Shown here: piece after piece, positions 1 through 8,471 of the stretch
How positions within the stretch are numbered: the first letter of the stretch is position 1
Layout of the letters: each line of letters opens with the position of its first letter
Assembly: GCF_003850345.1 (NCBI RefSeq)
Contig: NZ_CP027707.1
Coordinates: forward strand, 6,563,001 to 6,627,000
DNA length: 64,000 bases
Direction: 5' to 3'
Source: Pseudomonas chlororaphis subsp. piscium
GTDB lineage: Bacteria > Pseudomonadota > Gammaproteobacteria > Pseudomonadales > Pseudomonadaceae
Position numbers and translations under genes: made by a program
The notes under the pieces: generated by a model
Databases searched by the model: none
The model's input: the letters and a program-made list of their open reading frames with translations, nothing else
What the model was told of the DNA's origin: nothing

Positions 1-247
1 GCGGCAGCGCCAGCTTGTGGCGGATGCGCTCGACGACCTTGCTCGCCAGGTCCACCGAATAGCCCATGGGTTTGCCGCTGTTGTCACCCACATAGGAAAA
101 CGGCACCGACGCATCGCGATAACCCAGGGTAATACTGCCGGCAGTGGCGATCTTGCCCAGGGTGCCGGTCAACGGCGCCTCGCTGGCGTACAGCGGGGAG
201 CCGAGCAACAGGCCAAGGGTGCAGCCGAGCAACGTGATTTTTTGCAT
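1..247 (-). CDS. Amino-acid ABC transporter substrate-binding protein (5' part only)
   Basis: Only the first 82 residues are visible; the gene runs off the left edge. The N-terminus is a signal peptide (MQKITLLGC, hydrophobic core, probable cleavage after LYA), so the product is periplasmic. The stretch GSITLGYRDASVPFSYV and the following GKPMGYSVDLA are typical of the SBP_bac_3 family that binds polar amino acids such as glutamate/aspartate. GGAG lies 8 bases before the ATG. It follows the Rid gene by 27 bases on the same strand, so it is probably the third gene of a D-amino-acid cluster and may bring in the substrate; that link is inference. The specificity cannot be read from this fragment. 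Confidence 0.8.
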   Translation of the reverse strand, partial: MQKITLLGCTLGLLLGSPLYASEAPLTGTLGKIATAGSITLGYRDASVPFSYVGDNSGKPMGYSVDLASKVVERIRHKLALP

Positions 248-274
248 TGTTATTCTCCGTTGTGGGTGAAGGCG

Positions 275-625
275 TTAGCGGCGAACCGCGATGACGGTGA
301 TTTCCACCAGGATGTCCGGACGCGCCAGGGCGGCCTGCACGGTGGTGCGGCTTGGCGCCTGGCCAGGGGACAGCCAGGCCGACCAGACCTCGTTCATCGC
401 GGCGAAGTCCTGCTGGATGTTTTTCAGGTAGATGGTCGCACTGAGCAGATGATCCTTGTCGCTGCCGGCCTCGGCCAGCAAGGCGTCGATCTTCGCCAGC
501 ACTTCGCGGGTCTGGCCGGCCGCATCGGTGGCCGGGCCCGGCACCTGGCCGGAGAGGAAGATCAGATCGGCAAAACTCACGACAGCGCTGAGGCGGTCAT
601 TGCTGTGGAGACGCTGGATGGTCAT
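275..625 (-). CDS. RidA/YjgF-family reactive imine deaminase
   Basis: A 116-residue Rid-family protein, slightly shorter than the usual 125-130. The motifs FLSGQVPG near the N-terminus, PSRTTVQAALARPD and LVEITVIAVRR at the C-terminus are characteristic; the arginine of SRTT and the glutamate of VEI match positions important in active RidA. Such trimeric enzymes hydrolyse reactive imines and enamines released by PLP or flavin enzymes. A GGAG sits 7 bases before the ATG. The gene is 27 bases downstream of a DadA-like D-amino-acid dehydrogenase whose immediate product is an imino acid, so it probably clears that intermediate. The exact Rid subfamily is not decided. Confidence 0.85.
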   Translation of the reverse strand: MTIQRLHSNDRLSAVVSFADLIFLSGQVPGPATDAAGQTREVLAKIDALLAEAGSDKDHLLSATIYLKNIQQDFAAMNEVWSAWLSPGQAPSRTTVQAALARPDILVEITVIAVRR

Positions 626-652
626 GGGACAGCTCCTTGTACACGAAAGAAA

Positions 653-1894
653 TCAGGCGGCATGGGGCGCGAGCCCCTGCATGTCGATGGAGGGATGGCG
701 CTGGCCGATCAGCTCGGCCAACAGCCGCCCGCTGCCACAGGCCAGGGTGAAACCCAGGGCGCCGTGGCCGAGGTTGAGCCACAGGTTGCGGTAGCCGGTG
801 GCGCCAATCAGCGGTACGCCGCTGGGGGTCGCCGGGCGCATGCCGGCCCACTCGATGGCGGCATCGTAGTCGCCGGCGTTGGCGAAGGTTTCCCGGGCCT
901 GGCGCTGCATCAGGGCCAGCCGCTTGGGGTCCAGGGACGGGTCGAAACCGACGATATCGACCATGGCCGCCACCCTCAGTTGCTGGCCGATCCGCGCGTA
1001 GACGATCTTGCGGTTGTAATCGGTGATGCTGATCTCCGGCGCCCGATGCCCCGCGCCGATCGGCACGCTGAGGCTATAGCCCTTGAGCGGATACAGCGGC
1101 AGCTTCAGCCCGGGCAGCACCAGTTCGCCACTGCGATGGCCGGCGGCCAGTATCAGTTGGTCCACTGCCAGCACCTCGTCGCCCAGCTCGATGGCCTGCA
1201 CCTGGCCGCCTGCCTGACGAATGCCGGTGACCGGGCGCCCCGTCAGCAACTGGCAACGGCCGGAGGCCTGTAGCCGCGCCACCAGTTGCTGGCAGAAGGC
1301 GTGACAGTCGGCCACCTCTTCGTCCGGGGTGAAGATGCCGCCGACAAAGGGCGCACCGCCGAGGGTCGGCTCCAGCTGCACGCATTCGGCAGCGGACAGC
1401 ACCTGCTGCTGGCGCGGATCGGCCAGGCCGTGGCGGGCATGCTCGAAGCTGGCGGTTTCGCGAAAGGTCACCAGCTTGCCGTTGCGCCGCCAGTGAAAAC
1501 CCTCGAGCCGGTCCTCCTCACGCCAGCTCTGCAAGGTGGCCTGGCTCAGCAGCGCCAGGCGCAGCAGATGGGCGCCGTTGCGCCGGTTGACCGAACCGCG
1601 GCAGGCCGCCAGGAACCCGGCCATCCAGCGCCACTGCGCCGGGTCCAGGCGCGGGCGCAGCTTCAGCGGCGAATCGCCCCGCAGCATCCAACCCAGGGCC
1701 TGCCAGGGCACCCCGGCATCGGCCAGCGGCGCCACGTAGCGGTACGACAGCTGGCCGCCATTGGCGAAGCTGGTCTGGCTGGCGAAGGCGTCGCGCGCCT
1801 CCACCAGGCTGACGTCGAACCCCTCGCGAACCAGGGCGTAGGCGCTGGCCAGGCCAATGACCCCGCCGCCGATGATGCAAACCCGCTGTGCCAT
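653..1894 (-). CDS. FAD-dependent D-amino-acid dehydrogenase (DadA-like)
   Basis: A 413-residue FAD oxidoreductase. The N-terminus carries the dinucleotide-binding motif GGGVIGLASAYAL after VCII, and the C-terminus the conserved EWAGMRPATPSGVPLIG segment of DAO/DadA enzymes. Expected reaction: oxidation of a D-amino acid (or similar amine) to the 2-oxo acid plus ammonia through an imino acid, with electrons passed to the membrane chain. The ATG at 1894 is chosen because the Rossmann motif starts right after it; an in-frame extension to 1984 would overlap the divergent promoter. It is the first gene of a set with the Rid protein and an amino-acid-binding protein, opposite a LysR regulator. It is shorter than catabolic DadA (about 432), so it is a DadA-like paralogue with unknown substrate. 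Confidence 0.85.
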   Translation of the reverse strand: MAQRVCIIGGGVIGLASAYALVREGFDVSLVEARDAFASQTSFANGGQLSYRYVAPLADAGVPWQALGWMLRGDSPLKLRPRLDPAQWRWMAGFLAACRGSVNRRNGAHLLRLALLSQATLQSWREEDRLEGFHWRRNGKLVTFRETASFEHARHGLADPRQQQVLSAAECVQLEPTLGGAPFVGGIFTPDEEVADCHAFCQQLVARLQASGRCQLLTGRPVTGIRQAGGQVQAIELGDEVLAVDQLILAAGHRSGELVLPGLKLPLYPLKGYSLSVPIGAGHRAPEISITDYNRKIVYARIGQQLRVAAMVDIVGFDPSLDPKRLALMQRQARETFANAGDYDAAIEWAGMRPATPSGVPLIGATGYRNLWLNLGHGALGFTLACGSGRLLAELIGQRHPSIDMQGLAPHAA

Positions 1895-2000
1895 GTCAGT
1901 CCTTAAACCTTGTTGAGCGGGCTTCAGGTTAGGACCAGGTGACAGGCCCGGGACAATGAATAAAAATGGACCACCCATAAACAAAGGTTATGGACTCATC

Positions 2001-2915
2001 ATGCGACTGCGTCATATCGAGATTTTCCAGGCCATCCGCCAGACCGGCTCGATCAGCGGCGCGGCGCAACTGCTGCACGTCTCCCAGCCGGCGGTGACCA
2101 AGGTCTTGCAGCACGCCGAGCAGCAGCTGGGTTTCCCGCTGTTCCTGCGGGTCAAGGGCAAGTTGCAGGCCACCCCGGAAGCCCTGGAGCTGGAGCGCGA
2201 GGTCGACAAGGTCAGCGAAAGCCTGCAAGGGGTGCGGCGCCTGGCCCAGAGCCTGCGCCGCGAGCCGGGCCACAGCCTGCGGGTCGGTGCCACGCCGGCG
2301 CTGGCCCTGTCCTTGCTGCCGCCGGCCATCAACCAGTGGACCCGGCGCTACCCGGACATCGTCTGCGAGCTGTCCAGCGCCCACAGCCGCGAGCTGGTGC
2401 AAAACCTGCTGATGCGCGAGATCGACGTGGCCCTGACCCTGCAACGCCCCGATCATCCGGGGCTGACCGCCCAGGCCCTGGCCAGTGGGGTGCTGGTGGC
2501 GCTGGCGCCGCTGGATTACTGGCCCCAGGCGGCCAGGGGCAAGCCACTGCCGTTGATGGAGCTGGCGGGGGCGCCCTTGATCGGCCTGTCCAGCGCCGAC
2601 CCGCTGGCGGCGAAACTCGACGGTTACCTGAAAGCCGTGGAACCGGCGCCACGGGTCAGCATCGCCGTGCAGACCTACTCCCTGGCCCGGGCCATGGTCG
2701 AATCCGGGGCCGGGCTGGCGGTGATCGACCCCTTCACCGCCCTCGGTGCCTCCCCCGCCAGCACCGCGACTCGCCCGCTGACCCCGGCGCTGCCGATCAC
2801 CCTGTATGCCGTGACCCGCGCGGCGGAGGCGCTGCCCCATACCTTGAGCAGCCTGCTGGAGATCTTCGGCGGCCGGGCGCAGGAGCAGTTGGATCGGTTG
2901 ATGACCGGGAATTGA
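2001..2915 (+). CDS. LysR-family transcriptional regulator of the DadA-like cluster
   Basis: A 304-residue LysR-type regulator. The winged helix-turn-helix is at residues 1-60 (MRLRHIEIFQAIRQTGSISG, then AAQLLHVSQPAVTK) and a LysR substrate-binding domain follows. The ATG at 2001 is preferred to 1956 because it fits the usual start just before the HTH. It is transcribed away from the DadA-like/Rid/binding-protein genes with 106 bases between the starts, the standard arrangement of a LysR regulator and its target. The inducer is probably a D-amino acid or related amine (inference). A REP pair follows the gene. Confidence 0.87.
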   Translation: MRLRHIEIFQAIRQTGSISGAAQLLHVSQPAVTKVLQHAEQQLGFPLFLRVKGKLQATPEALELEREVDKVSESLQGVRRLAQSLRREPGHSLRVGATPALALSLLPPAINQWTRRYPDIVCELSSAHSRELVQNLLMREIDVALTLQRPDHPGLTAQALASGVLVALAPLDYWPQAARGKPLPLMELAGAPLIGLSSADPLAAKLDGYLKAVEPAPRVSIAVQTYSLARAMVESGAGLAVIDPFTALGASPASTATRPLTPALPITLYAVTRAAEALPHTLSSLLEIFGGRAQEQLDRLMTGN

Positions 2916-2934
2916 GGCGGCCCTGCCGGGCCTT

Positions 2935-3030
2935 ATCGCGAGCAATCGAGCGTCGACCGGCTGCTCCTACAGATACGGCGCAGGTCTTGAAACTTCGCGT
3001 TCTTCTGTAGGAGCGAAGCTTGCTCGCGAT
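2935..3030. repeat. REP pair (inverted)
   Basis: Two inverted copies of the Pseudomonas REP sequence, ATCGCGAGCAATCGAGCG...CTCCTACAG and CTGTAGGAGCGAAGCTTGC...GCGAT, separated by about 32 bases, between the convergent LysR and hemolysin-III genes. The left copy contains a diverged GTCGACCGG centre. Such pairs fold into cruciform or mRNA hairpins and often lie at 3' ends. Confidence 0.85.
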
Positions 3031-3051
3031 GAACGATAACGCGGTCGCCCG

Positions 3052-3669
3052 TCACAACACGTAAAAAAAGATCGCCACAAAGTGCAGCAAACTGCCGGCG
3101 ATCACGAACAGGTGCCAAATCCCGTGGGCGTGGCGCAAACGGCTGTCGAGGGCGAAGAAGATGATGCCGACGGTGTAGAGCACCCCGCCCGAGGCCAGCC
3201 AGGCAAAACCGGCGGGGCCCAGGGCCGCCAGCAGCGGCTTGACCGCCACCAGCACGATCCAGCCCATCACCGCGTAGATCACGATGGACAGGATGCGCGC
3301 CTCGGAGCGCGGCTTGATCTCCTGCAGGATGCCGATCAGCGCCAGCCCCCAGACGATCCCGAACAGCGTCCAGCCCCAGGGCCCGCGCAGGGTCACCAGG
3401 CAGAACGGCGTATAGCTGCCGGCAATCAGCAGGTAGATGGAGAAGTGATCGACCTTCTGCATGATGCTTTTCGCCCGCCCGCGCACGCTGTGGTACAGGG
3501 TCGAGGCGCTGTACAGCACCAGCAAGGTGAAACCGTAGATCGCGACGCTGACGATTTTCCACGGACTGCCGTCGAGGCTGGCCAACACCAGCAGCCAGAT
3601 CCCCCCGACAAGTGCCGCAATCGCTCCCACCAGATGCGTCCAGGCATTGAGTCTTTCCCCGTGATACAT
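3052..3669 (-). CDS. Hemolysin III / PAQR-family membrane protein
   Basis: A 205-residue polytopic inner-membrane protein with about seven hydrophobic segments. It has the family's conserved histidine motifs: STLYHSV in the first third, KVDHFSIYLLIAGSYTP in the middle, and HAHGIWHLFVIAGS near the end, which form a metal site in PAQR/YqfA/Hly-III proteins. The ATG at 3669 gives the usual start MYHGERLNAWTH; the longer reading from 3705 adds an unlikely 12 residues. Bacterial members have no settled function; a lipid or membrane homeostasis role has been proposed. It stands alone, convergent with the upstream LysR gene and divergent from mdcR. Confidence 0.85.
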   Translation of the reverse strand: MYHGERLNAWTHLVGAIAALVGGIWLLVLASLDGSPWKIVSVAIYGFTLLVLYSASTLYHSVRGRAKSIMQKVDHFSIYLLIAGSYTPFCLVTLRGPWGWTLFGIVWGLALIGILQEIKPRSEARILSIVIYAVMGWIVLVAVKPLLAALGPAGFAWLASGGVLYTVGIIFFALDSRLRHAHGIWHLFVIAGSLLHFVAIFFYVL

Positions 3670-3823
3670 GTGCCACTCACCTCCCAAGGCGGAAAATCTG
3701 CGCAAGGCTCAGGCCTATAGCCTGAAAGCGCAATGTTTCCGAATAAAGCTATGGACGAAAAAACCTCCAGCCAAGTCATGACCCGGCAGGCACAATCGGA
3801 GCATTCGAATAAGAGTGCCCATC

Positions 3824-4738
3824 ATGCTGATCGATGAAGAGTTGACCCTGAAAAAGCTCGAAGTGTTTCTGGCGTTCATGCGCACCGGCAACCTGGCGCG
3901 CGCCGCCGCCGAGTTGCAGACCAGCAATGTCAGCGTGCACCGGGCCATTCACTCCCTGGAAAGCGCCCTGCGCTGCCCGCTGTTCAAGCATGAAGGGCGC
4001 AACCTGACGCCGCTGGAAAGCGCCTTCGTCCTCGAAGAACGGGCGCAGAAGCTGATCCAGGACGTGCTCGAAAGCGTGCGCCTGACCCGCGAAGCCGCCG
4101 GGTTCTCGGCGGAGCGCTTCAAGCTCGGCTCCCTGTATTCATTGACGGTGAAGACCGTGCCGCAGCTGATCATGGGCCTGAAGCTGCGCCGTAGCGAGCT
4201 GAATATCGACCTGATCCTGGGTTCCAACATCGACCTGCTGTACAAGCTGAAGAACATGGAAGTCGACGCGATCCTGGTATCCCTGGACGACAGCGTCAGC
4301 GACCCGGACTGCGAGCAGATCCCGCTGTTTTCCGACGATATCTTCCTGGCCACGCCGGCCGATTCGCCGTTCGCCCAGCAGGCGGAAGTCGACCTCAGCG
4401 ATGTGCGCGACGCGACCTTCATCACCCTGACCCAGGGCTTCGCCACCCATCAGGACGGTGTGCGGGTGTTCAAGCAGGCGGGTTTCGAGCCGAAGGTGGC
4501 GATGCAGGTCAACGACATCTTCACCCTGCTGAGCATGGTCAGCTCGGGGGTGGGCTATGCCCTGCTGCCGGGAAGGATTGCCGCGGTGTACGAAAACCGC
4601 GTGAAGCTGATTCCGCTGCAGGCGCGCTACCGACTGCAACAGCATATCGGTGTGGTGTTCCTCAAGGCCAAGGAGCGTGATCCGAACCTGCTGGCGTTGC
4701 TGGCGGAGTGCCGGATGTATGCCAATCGGCAGGATTAG
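3824..4738 (+). CDS. mdcR: Malonate utilisation regulator MdcR (LysR family)
   Basis: A 304-residue LysR-type regulator beginning MLIDEELTLKKLEVFLAFM, with the helix-turn-helix in residues 12-60 (RTGNLARAAAELQTSNVSVH) and a C-terminal effector-binding domain. The ATG at 3824 is preferred over an in-frame GTG at 3815. It sits at the far end of the malonate decarboxylase operon and converges with madM, the same place as mdcR in P. aeruginosa as I recall it. It would activate the mdc genes on malonate. Its target promoter is over 7 kb away, upstream of mdcA, not beside it. Confidence 0.85.
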   Translation: MLIDEELTLKKLEVFLAFMRTGNLARAAAELQTSNVSVHRAIHSLESALRCPLFKHEGRNLTPLESAFVLEERAQKLIQDVLESVRLTREAAGFSAERFKLGSLYSLTVKTVPQLIMGLKLRRSELNIDLILGSNIDLLYKLKNMEVDAILVSLDDSVSDPDCEQIPLFSDDIFLATPADSPFAQQAEVDLSDVRDATFITLTQGFATHQDGVRVFKQAGFEPKVAMQVNDIFTLLSMVSSGVGYALLPGRIAAVYENRVKLIPLQARYRLQQHIGVVFLKAKERDPNLLALLAECRMYANRQD

Positions 4739-4771
4739 AACGCCAGAGTTTCGCTGTGATCATGAGATGGT

Positions 4772-4851
4772 CATCGCGGGCAAGCCTCGCTCCTACAGGT
4801 TTTGCGTGACTCTGTAGGAGCGAGCGGGCGGCGATCCGGCTTGCCCGCGAT
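4772..4851. repeat. REP pair between mdcR and madM
   Basis: Inverted REP copies, ATCGCGGGCAAGCCTCGC...CTACAG and CTGTAGGAGCGAGCGGGCG...CCCGCGAT, between the convergent mdcR and madM genes. The right copy carries the longer GGGCGGCGATCCGGC centre. Confidence 0.85.
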
Positions 4852-4860
4852 GGCGTCATA

Positions 4861-5625
4861 TCAGCCCACCAATCCCCGCACGATGAAATACAGCAACGAA
4901 GGCCCGAGCAGGCAACCCAGCCCGGTATGGAAGGTCGCGGTCAACGCGCCGTAGGGCACCAGGCGCCGATCGGTCGCCGCCAGCCCCGCGGTCACCCCGC
5001 TGACAGTGCCGGCCAGACCACCGAAGACCATCGCCGAACGCGGGTTGTCCAGGCCCATCCAGCGCGCCGCCATGGGCGTGCCGACCATCACCAGGATCGC
5101 CTTGATCAGCCCGGTGGCGATGGACAGCGCCACCACATCGGAACTGGCGCCGATCGCCGCCCCGGTTACCGGGCCGACAATGTAGGTCACCGCGCCGGCG
5201 CCGATGGTGGTCATGCTCACCGCATCGCGATAGCCGAAGGCCCAGGCGATGCTCGCACCGACAATGAACGGCAGCACAGTGCCGAGAAACAGCGCGATGG
5301 CGCCGATCATCCCGGCCTTGCGCGCCTCGGTGGCCTGTACCTCGAAGGCCGTGGCGACAATCGCGAAGTCCCGCAGCATGGCGCCGCCCATCAGGCCGAT
5401 GCCGGAGAACAGCGCCAGGTCCGCCAGGCCCTTTTGCCCACCGGTGACAGTGCCGCCGACCCAGGCCAGCACCAGGCCGATGACGATGGCGATGGCCGAG
5501 CCGTGTACCCGGCCGAACGTCAGGCGCTTGGACAGCAGCACCGAGACCCACATGATCACGCCGACGAAGGCGAAGGCGGTGACCAGGCCGTTGTGTTCCA
5601 GGCCTTTCTCGATCAGATCCCACAT
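4861..5625 (-). CDS. madM: Malonate transporter subunit MadM
   Basis: A 254-residue inner-membrane protein with about eight hydrophobic segments and repeated glycine-rich stretches (GLMGGAMLRDFAIVATAFE, GLAGTVSGVTAGLAATDRR). It pairs with MadL to form the sodium-coupled malonate importer first described in Malonomonas. The ATG at 5625 is one base after the madL stop, implying coupled translation; the longer reading from 5691 would run back into madL. It is the last gene of the mdc operon and is followed by a REP pair. Confidence 0.88.
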   Translation of the reverse strand: MWDLIEKGLEHNGLVTAFAFVGVIMWVSVLLSKRLTFGRVHGSAIAIVIGLVLAWVGGTVTGGQKGLADLALFSGIGLMGGAMLRDFAIVATAFEVQATEARKAGMIGAIALFLGTVLPFIVGASIAWAFGYRDAVSMTTIGAGAVTYIVGPVTGAAIGASSDVVALSIATGLIKAILVMVGTPMAARWMGLDNPRSAMVFGGLAGTVSGVTAGLAATDRRLVPYGALTATFHTGLGCLLGPSLLYFIVRGLVG

Positions 5626-5626
5626 A

Positions 5627-6043
5627 TCAGCGTCCCCCTGCCGGAGCGACACCAGGAGCGACACTGTCCGGTTCGTCCGGCAACGGTTCACCTTTGTTGG
5701 TACGGCTGATCAAGGCAATGGTGCCGCCACAGAGCAGCACCGAACCGATGGCCGCCAGCACCGCCACCGGGCCGCCGTGCAGGGCGGTCACCACGTTCTG
5801 TTGCGCGGCCATGGCCACCACCACCGGGATGTACATGGCGCCCCAGAAACCGACGCCCATCTCGCAGTCCTTGGTCATGCCGCCGTGCCTGTGCATCCAC
5901 AGCCGCGCGCAGATCAGCAAGATCATGGCGATGCCCACACCGCCGACGTTGGACTTCACTCCCAGCAGGACGCCGAGCATGTCACCGATAATCACCCCTG
6001 CCAGCGTACAGATCGCCAGCAGCGCCACACCGTAAATAATCAT
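5627..6043 (-). CDS. madL: Malonate transporter subunit MadL
   Basis: A 138-residue membrane protein starting MIIYGVALLAICTLAGVIIG with four hydrophobic segments and a proline- and acid-rich cytoplasmic tail. MadL/MadM together move malonate inward with sodium. The start at 6043 is chosen over 6058 because it opens directly at the first membrane helix. It lies 66 bases after mdcH, the largest gap in the operon, and is followed by madM. Confidence 0.87.
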   Translation of the reverse strand: MIIYGVALLAICTLAGVIIGDMLGVLLGVKSNVGGVGIAMILLICARLWMHRHGGMTKDCEMGVGFWGAMYIPVVVAMAAQQNVVTALHGGPVAVLAAIGSVLLCGGTIALISRTNKGEPLPDEPDSVAPGVAPAGGR

Positions 6044-6109
6044 TGTTGTAGTCCTCAAAGTGCATCGTCGAAGTTGTTGTTCTTGTGCTTCGCCAGCTTG
6101 AGTCAGTGT

Positions 6110-7045
6110 CTAGGGTTGGCGGTTTCCCTCCTCACGCAACAGCGCTTGCAGGGTGTCGAGCCGGGCACCGTCGCAGGCAATCACGGTGCCTTGCTCGAAC
6201 ACCCGGCGCGCCAGAGCGGTCAACACCGCGCCGGGCGGCAGTTCGATCTGTAGCCGCACGCCGCGCTCGTAGGCGCTTTGCACGGTGCCGCGCCAATCCA
6301 CCAGCCGGCACATGTTGAACGCCAGGTCGTCACGCAACTGCTCTGGCGTACGCAGCGGCCGCGCGCGGCTGCCGCTCAGGTAACCCAGGCGCGGCGGCTG
6401 CAGGGTCACCCTGGAGAACGCCTCGGCCAGGGCCTGGGCCGGCTGCTCCAGCAACGGGCAATGGGACGGCACGCTGACCGCCAGGCGCTTGGCCACTCCG
6501 ACACCACAACCCCGGGCCAGCTCGGCGACCTGGGCCATGGCGGCATCGCTGCCGGCGATCACCACCTGGCTATCGGCATTGATATTGGCCAGGTACACCG
6601 GGTTGTCCGGGCTGCGCACCCGGGCCAGCAAGGCCTCCACCGTCGCCAGTTCCAGGCCGATGATCGCGGTCATGCCATAACCCTGCGGATAGGCCTGCTG
6701 CATCAGCTCGCCGCGCAGGCTGACCAGACGCAGCGCATCGCAAAAATCCAGGGCCCCGGCCACCACCGCAGCGGGATAGGCACCGATCGACAAGCCCGCC
6801 ACGTAATCCGCGCCCGGCCCGTTTTCCAGCAACACCCGGGCATTGGCCACGCCGGCGATCAGCAGGCACAGCTGCACCGCCCGGGTACTCGTCAGGGCCT
6901 GGGGCGAATCCAGGGCCAGGGCATCCTCGCCCAGGACTTCGCTGGCCTGTCGCAGGCAGGCGTCCGCCAAGGCGCTGGGCGGCAGGCGATGCAACATCCC
7001 CGGCTGCTGCGCGCCCTGGCCTGGAAACACCAGCAGGCTGCTCAA
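6110..7045 (-). CDS. mdcH: Malonate decarboxylase malonyl-CoA:ACP transacylase MdcH
   Basis: A 311-residue FabD-like acyltransferase. It begins SSLLVFPGQGAQQPGM, the family's N-terminal FPGQGxQ motif, and has the nucleophile elbow AGLSIGAYPAAV (serine of GLSIG). In this pathway MdcH acylates the phosphoribosyl-dephospho-CoA carrier MdcC to start the decarboxylase cycle. The likely start is a TTG at 7045 whose last two bases form part of the mdcG stop (TTGA); no ATG lies between the mdcG end and the FPGQG motif. This places the gene in tight translational coupling with mdcG. Confidence 0.88.
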   Translation of the reverse strand: MSSLLVFPGQGAQQPGMLHRLPPSALADACLRQASEVLGEDALALDSPQALTSTRAVQLCLLIAGVANARVLLENGPGADYVAGLSIGAYPAAVVAGALDFCDALRLVSLRGELMQQAYPQGYGMTAIIGLELATVEALLARVRSPDNPVYLANINADSQVVIAGSDAAMAQVAELARGCGVGVAKRLAVSVPSHCPLLEQPAQALAEAFSRVTLQPPRLGYLSGSRARPLRTPEQLRDDLAFNMCRLVDWRGTVQSAYERGVRLQIELPPGAVLTALARRVFEQGTVIACDGARLDTLQALLREEGNRQP

Positions 7046-7662
7046 GCCACCTGCTCCAGGGCCTGCCACGGATCGCCGACCAGACGCGCGCCGCTGGCGC
7101 TTTTCAGCAGCACCCGCGCCGAAGTCCCGGCCCACTCGCGCAGGGCCACGGCGCCGTTGGGCGTCTGCAATTGCATGTCCACCGGGCAAACGGCGGCGTC
7201 GAGCAGTGCCAGCAATACCCGGGCCTCGGACCTCTCCATGGGCTGCGCAGTGCGCAGGATCAGGTCCAGGTCGCTCTGCCGATGCAGCGCCGGCACGCCG
7301 CTGGCCAGTTCAAAACCGGCACTGCCGCTGACACCCCAGGCCAGGCCGAGGCCATCCAAGGGTTCACGCAACCGGGCCAGTGCCTGGAGCGCTGGCCAGG
7401 CCCGCTCCGACTCGACATGGCACAGCTGTTCCGGGCGCACCCGGCGTTCGATGGCCGCTACCGCCATCAGCGTCCCATAACGTTGCTCCCGCAGCGGCCC
7501 ACGCACGCCCACTGCCACCTGCCCGGCCGCGGTCAAGGCTCGGCGCACCACCACCGGTTGCCCGGCGGCCATGGCCGCCACCGCCCAGTCTGGAGCATCG
7601 GCGGGCAGCTGCCGCGGGGTCAGGCCCCACAGCAGGTCATGGGGCAGCAAGGCGCTGGCCAT
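7042..7662 (-). CDS. mdcG: Malonate decarboxylase holo-ACP synthase MdcG
   Basis: About 206 residues. MdcG transfers the phosphoribosyl-dephospho-CoA prosthetic group to the serine of the carrier MdcC. Visible motifs are LLWGLTPRQLP at the start, GSAGFELASGVPAL and QSDLDLILR, the last resembling the nucleotidyltransferase acidic motif expected for this CitX-like family. The ATG at 7662 is chosen because GGTGAG lies 4 bases upstream; ATG 7674 or GTG 7671, both overlapping the mdcE stop, are alternatives adding 3-4 residues. It overlaps mdcH by four bases. Confidence 0.85.
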   Translation of the reverse strand: MASALLPHDLLWGLTPRQLPADAPDWAVAAMAAGQPVVVRRALTAAGQVAVGVRGPLREQRYGTLMAVAAIERRVRPEQLCHVESERAWPALQALARLREPLDGLGLAWGVSGSAGFELASGVPALHRQSDLDLILRTAQPMERSEARVLLALLDAAVCPVDMQLQTPNGAVALREWAGTSARVLLKSASGARLVGDPWQALEQVA

Positions 7663-7667
7663 GGCGC

Positions 7668-8471
7668 TCACCATTGCTCGCGCAACAGCTGGCGGACCCG
7701 GCTGGAAGCGCCGCGGTTGCTGGCCCCCAGACGCCCCGACAGATCGCGGCCATGGGTTCGCACATCGGCAATCGCCTGGCTCAGGCACTGCCGCACCTGG
7801 CTCAGGTCGTCGGCAGTCGGCTGTTCGATCTGGCTGACCGAGAGCGTTTCCCAGAGCAAGCCGAGGCTGGCATAGCTGTCGATGTCATAGGCCATGGGCG
7901 GCACGCTGGCGGCCAGGGCTTCCAGTTCCTCGACGCTACGCAGGGTGACCCGCGCCGCCGACACCTTGCCCATGGCGTGCACCATCACCCCCGGATCGCG
8001 CAGGGCGATCAGGCGGTTGGCCTGGTAACCCTGGGCCAGGAAGGCCCCGGACATGGCCTTGCCCACCAGCAGACCGATTACCGGATGCCCGGCCAACCGA
8101 GCCCGGGCATAGCTGTCGGCGGCCGCGGCCAGGGCCTGATGGATGCCCAAAGCTTCTTCGCGACGCCCATAGGCCTGGCTCGGCACGTCGACTATGGCGA
8201 TCAGCGCGCGCTTGACGCTCTGCTCGTGGTCAGCCTCGATCGCCTCGTCCACCGCCTTGGCCAGGCCCCAGCCTTCCAGCAGGCCGACCTCACCGTTGCG
8301 GGCGCGCACGAAGGGGTTGGCCGGGTCGGCGACCACGGCGATAAATCGCACAGGCTGCTGCTCCAGCGTGGTGTCCGCTACTTTCAAGGAGGCAGGCAAA
8401 CCCGCTACCGGGGCAGCGCCTGCGCTCAGGGCGGTGAACCAATGCAGGCCCCGCAGAGAATAAGCACTCAT
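7668..8471 (-). CDS. mdcE: Malonate decarboxylase gamma subunit MdcE
   Basis: A 267-residue carboxyltransferase-fold subunit. With MdcD it decarboxylates malonyl-S-ACP to acetyl-S-ACP and CO2 without biotin. Features typical of the crotonase-like fold are AMSGAFLAQGYQANRLIAL and the following DPGVMVHAMGKVSAARVTL. Its ATG shares one base with the mdcD stop (TGATG), so expression is coupled. Length and order agree with the gamma subunit in other Pseudomonas mdc operons. Confidence 0.9.
   Translation of the reverse strand: MSAYSLRGLHWFTALSAGAAPVAGLPASLKVADTTLEQQPVRFIAVVADPANPFVRARNGEVGLLEGWGLAKAVDEAIEADHEQSVKRALIAIVDVPSQAYGRREEALGIHQALAAAADSYARARLAGHPVIGLLVGKAMSGAFLAQGYQANRLIALRDPGVMVHAMGKVSAARVTLRSVEELEALAASVPPMAYDIDSYASLGLLWETLSVSQIEQPTADDLSQVRQCLSQAIADVRTHGRDLSGRLGASNRGASSRVRQLLREQW

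Noticed and set aside
2935..3030. REP clusters as a CRISPR array
   Set aside because: Copies are inverted pairs scattered over 60 kb, not direct repeats with equal spacers; no cas gene is present.
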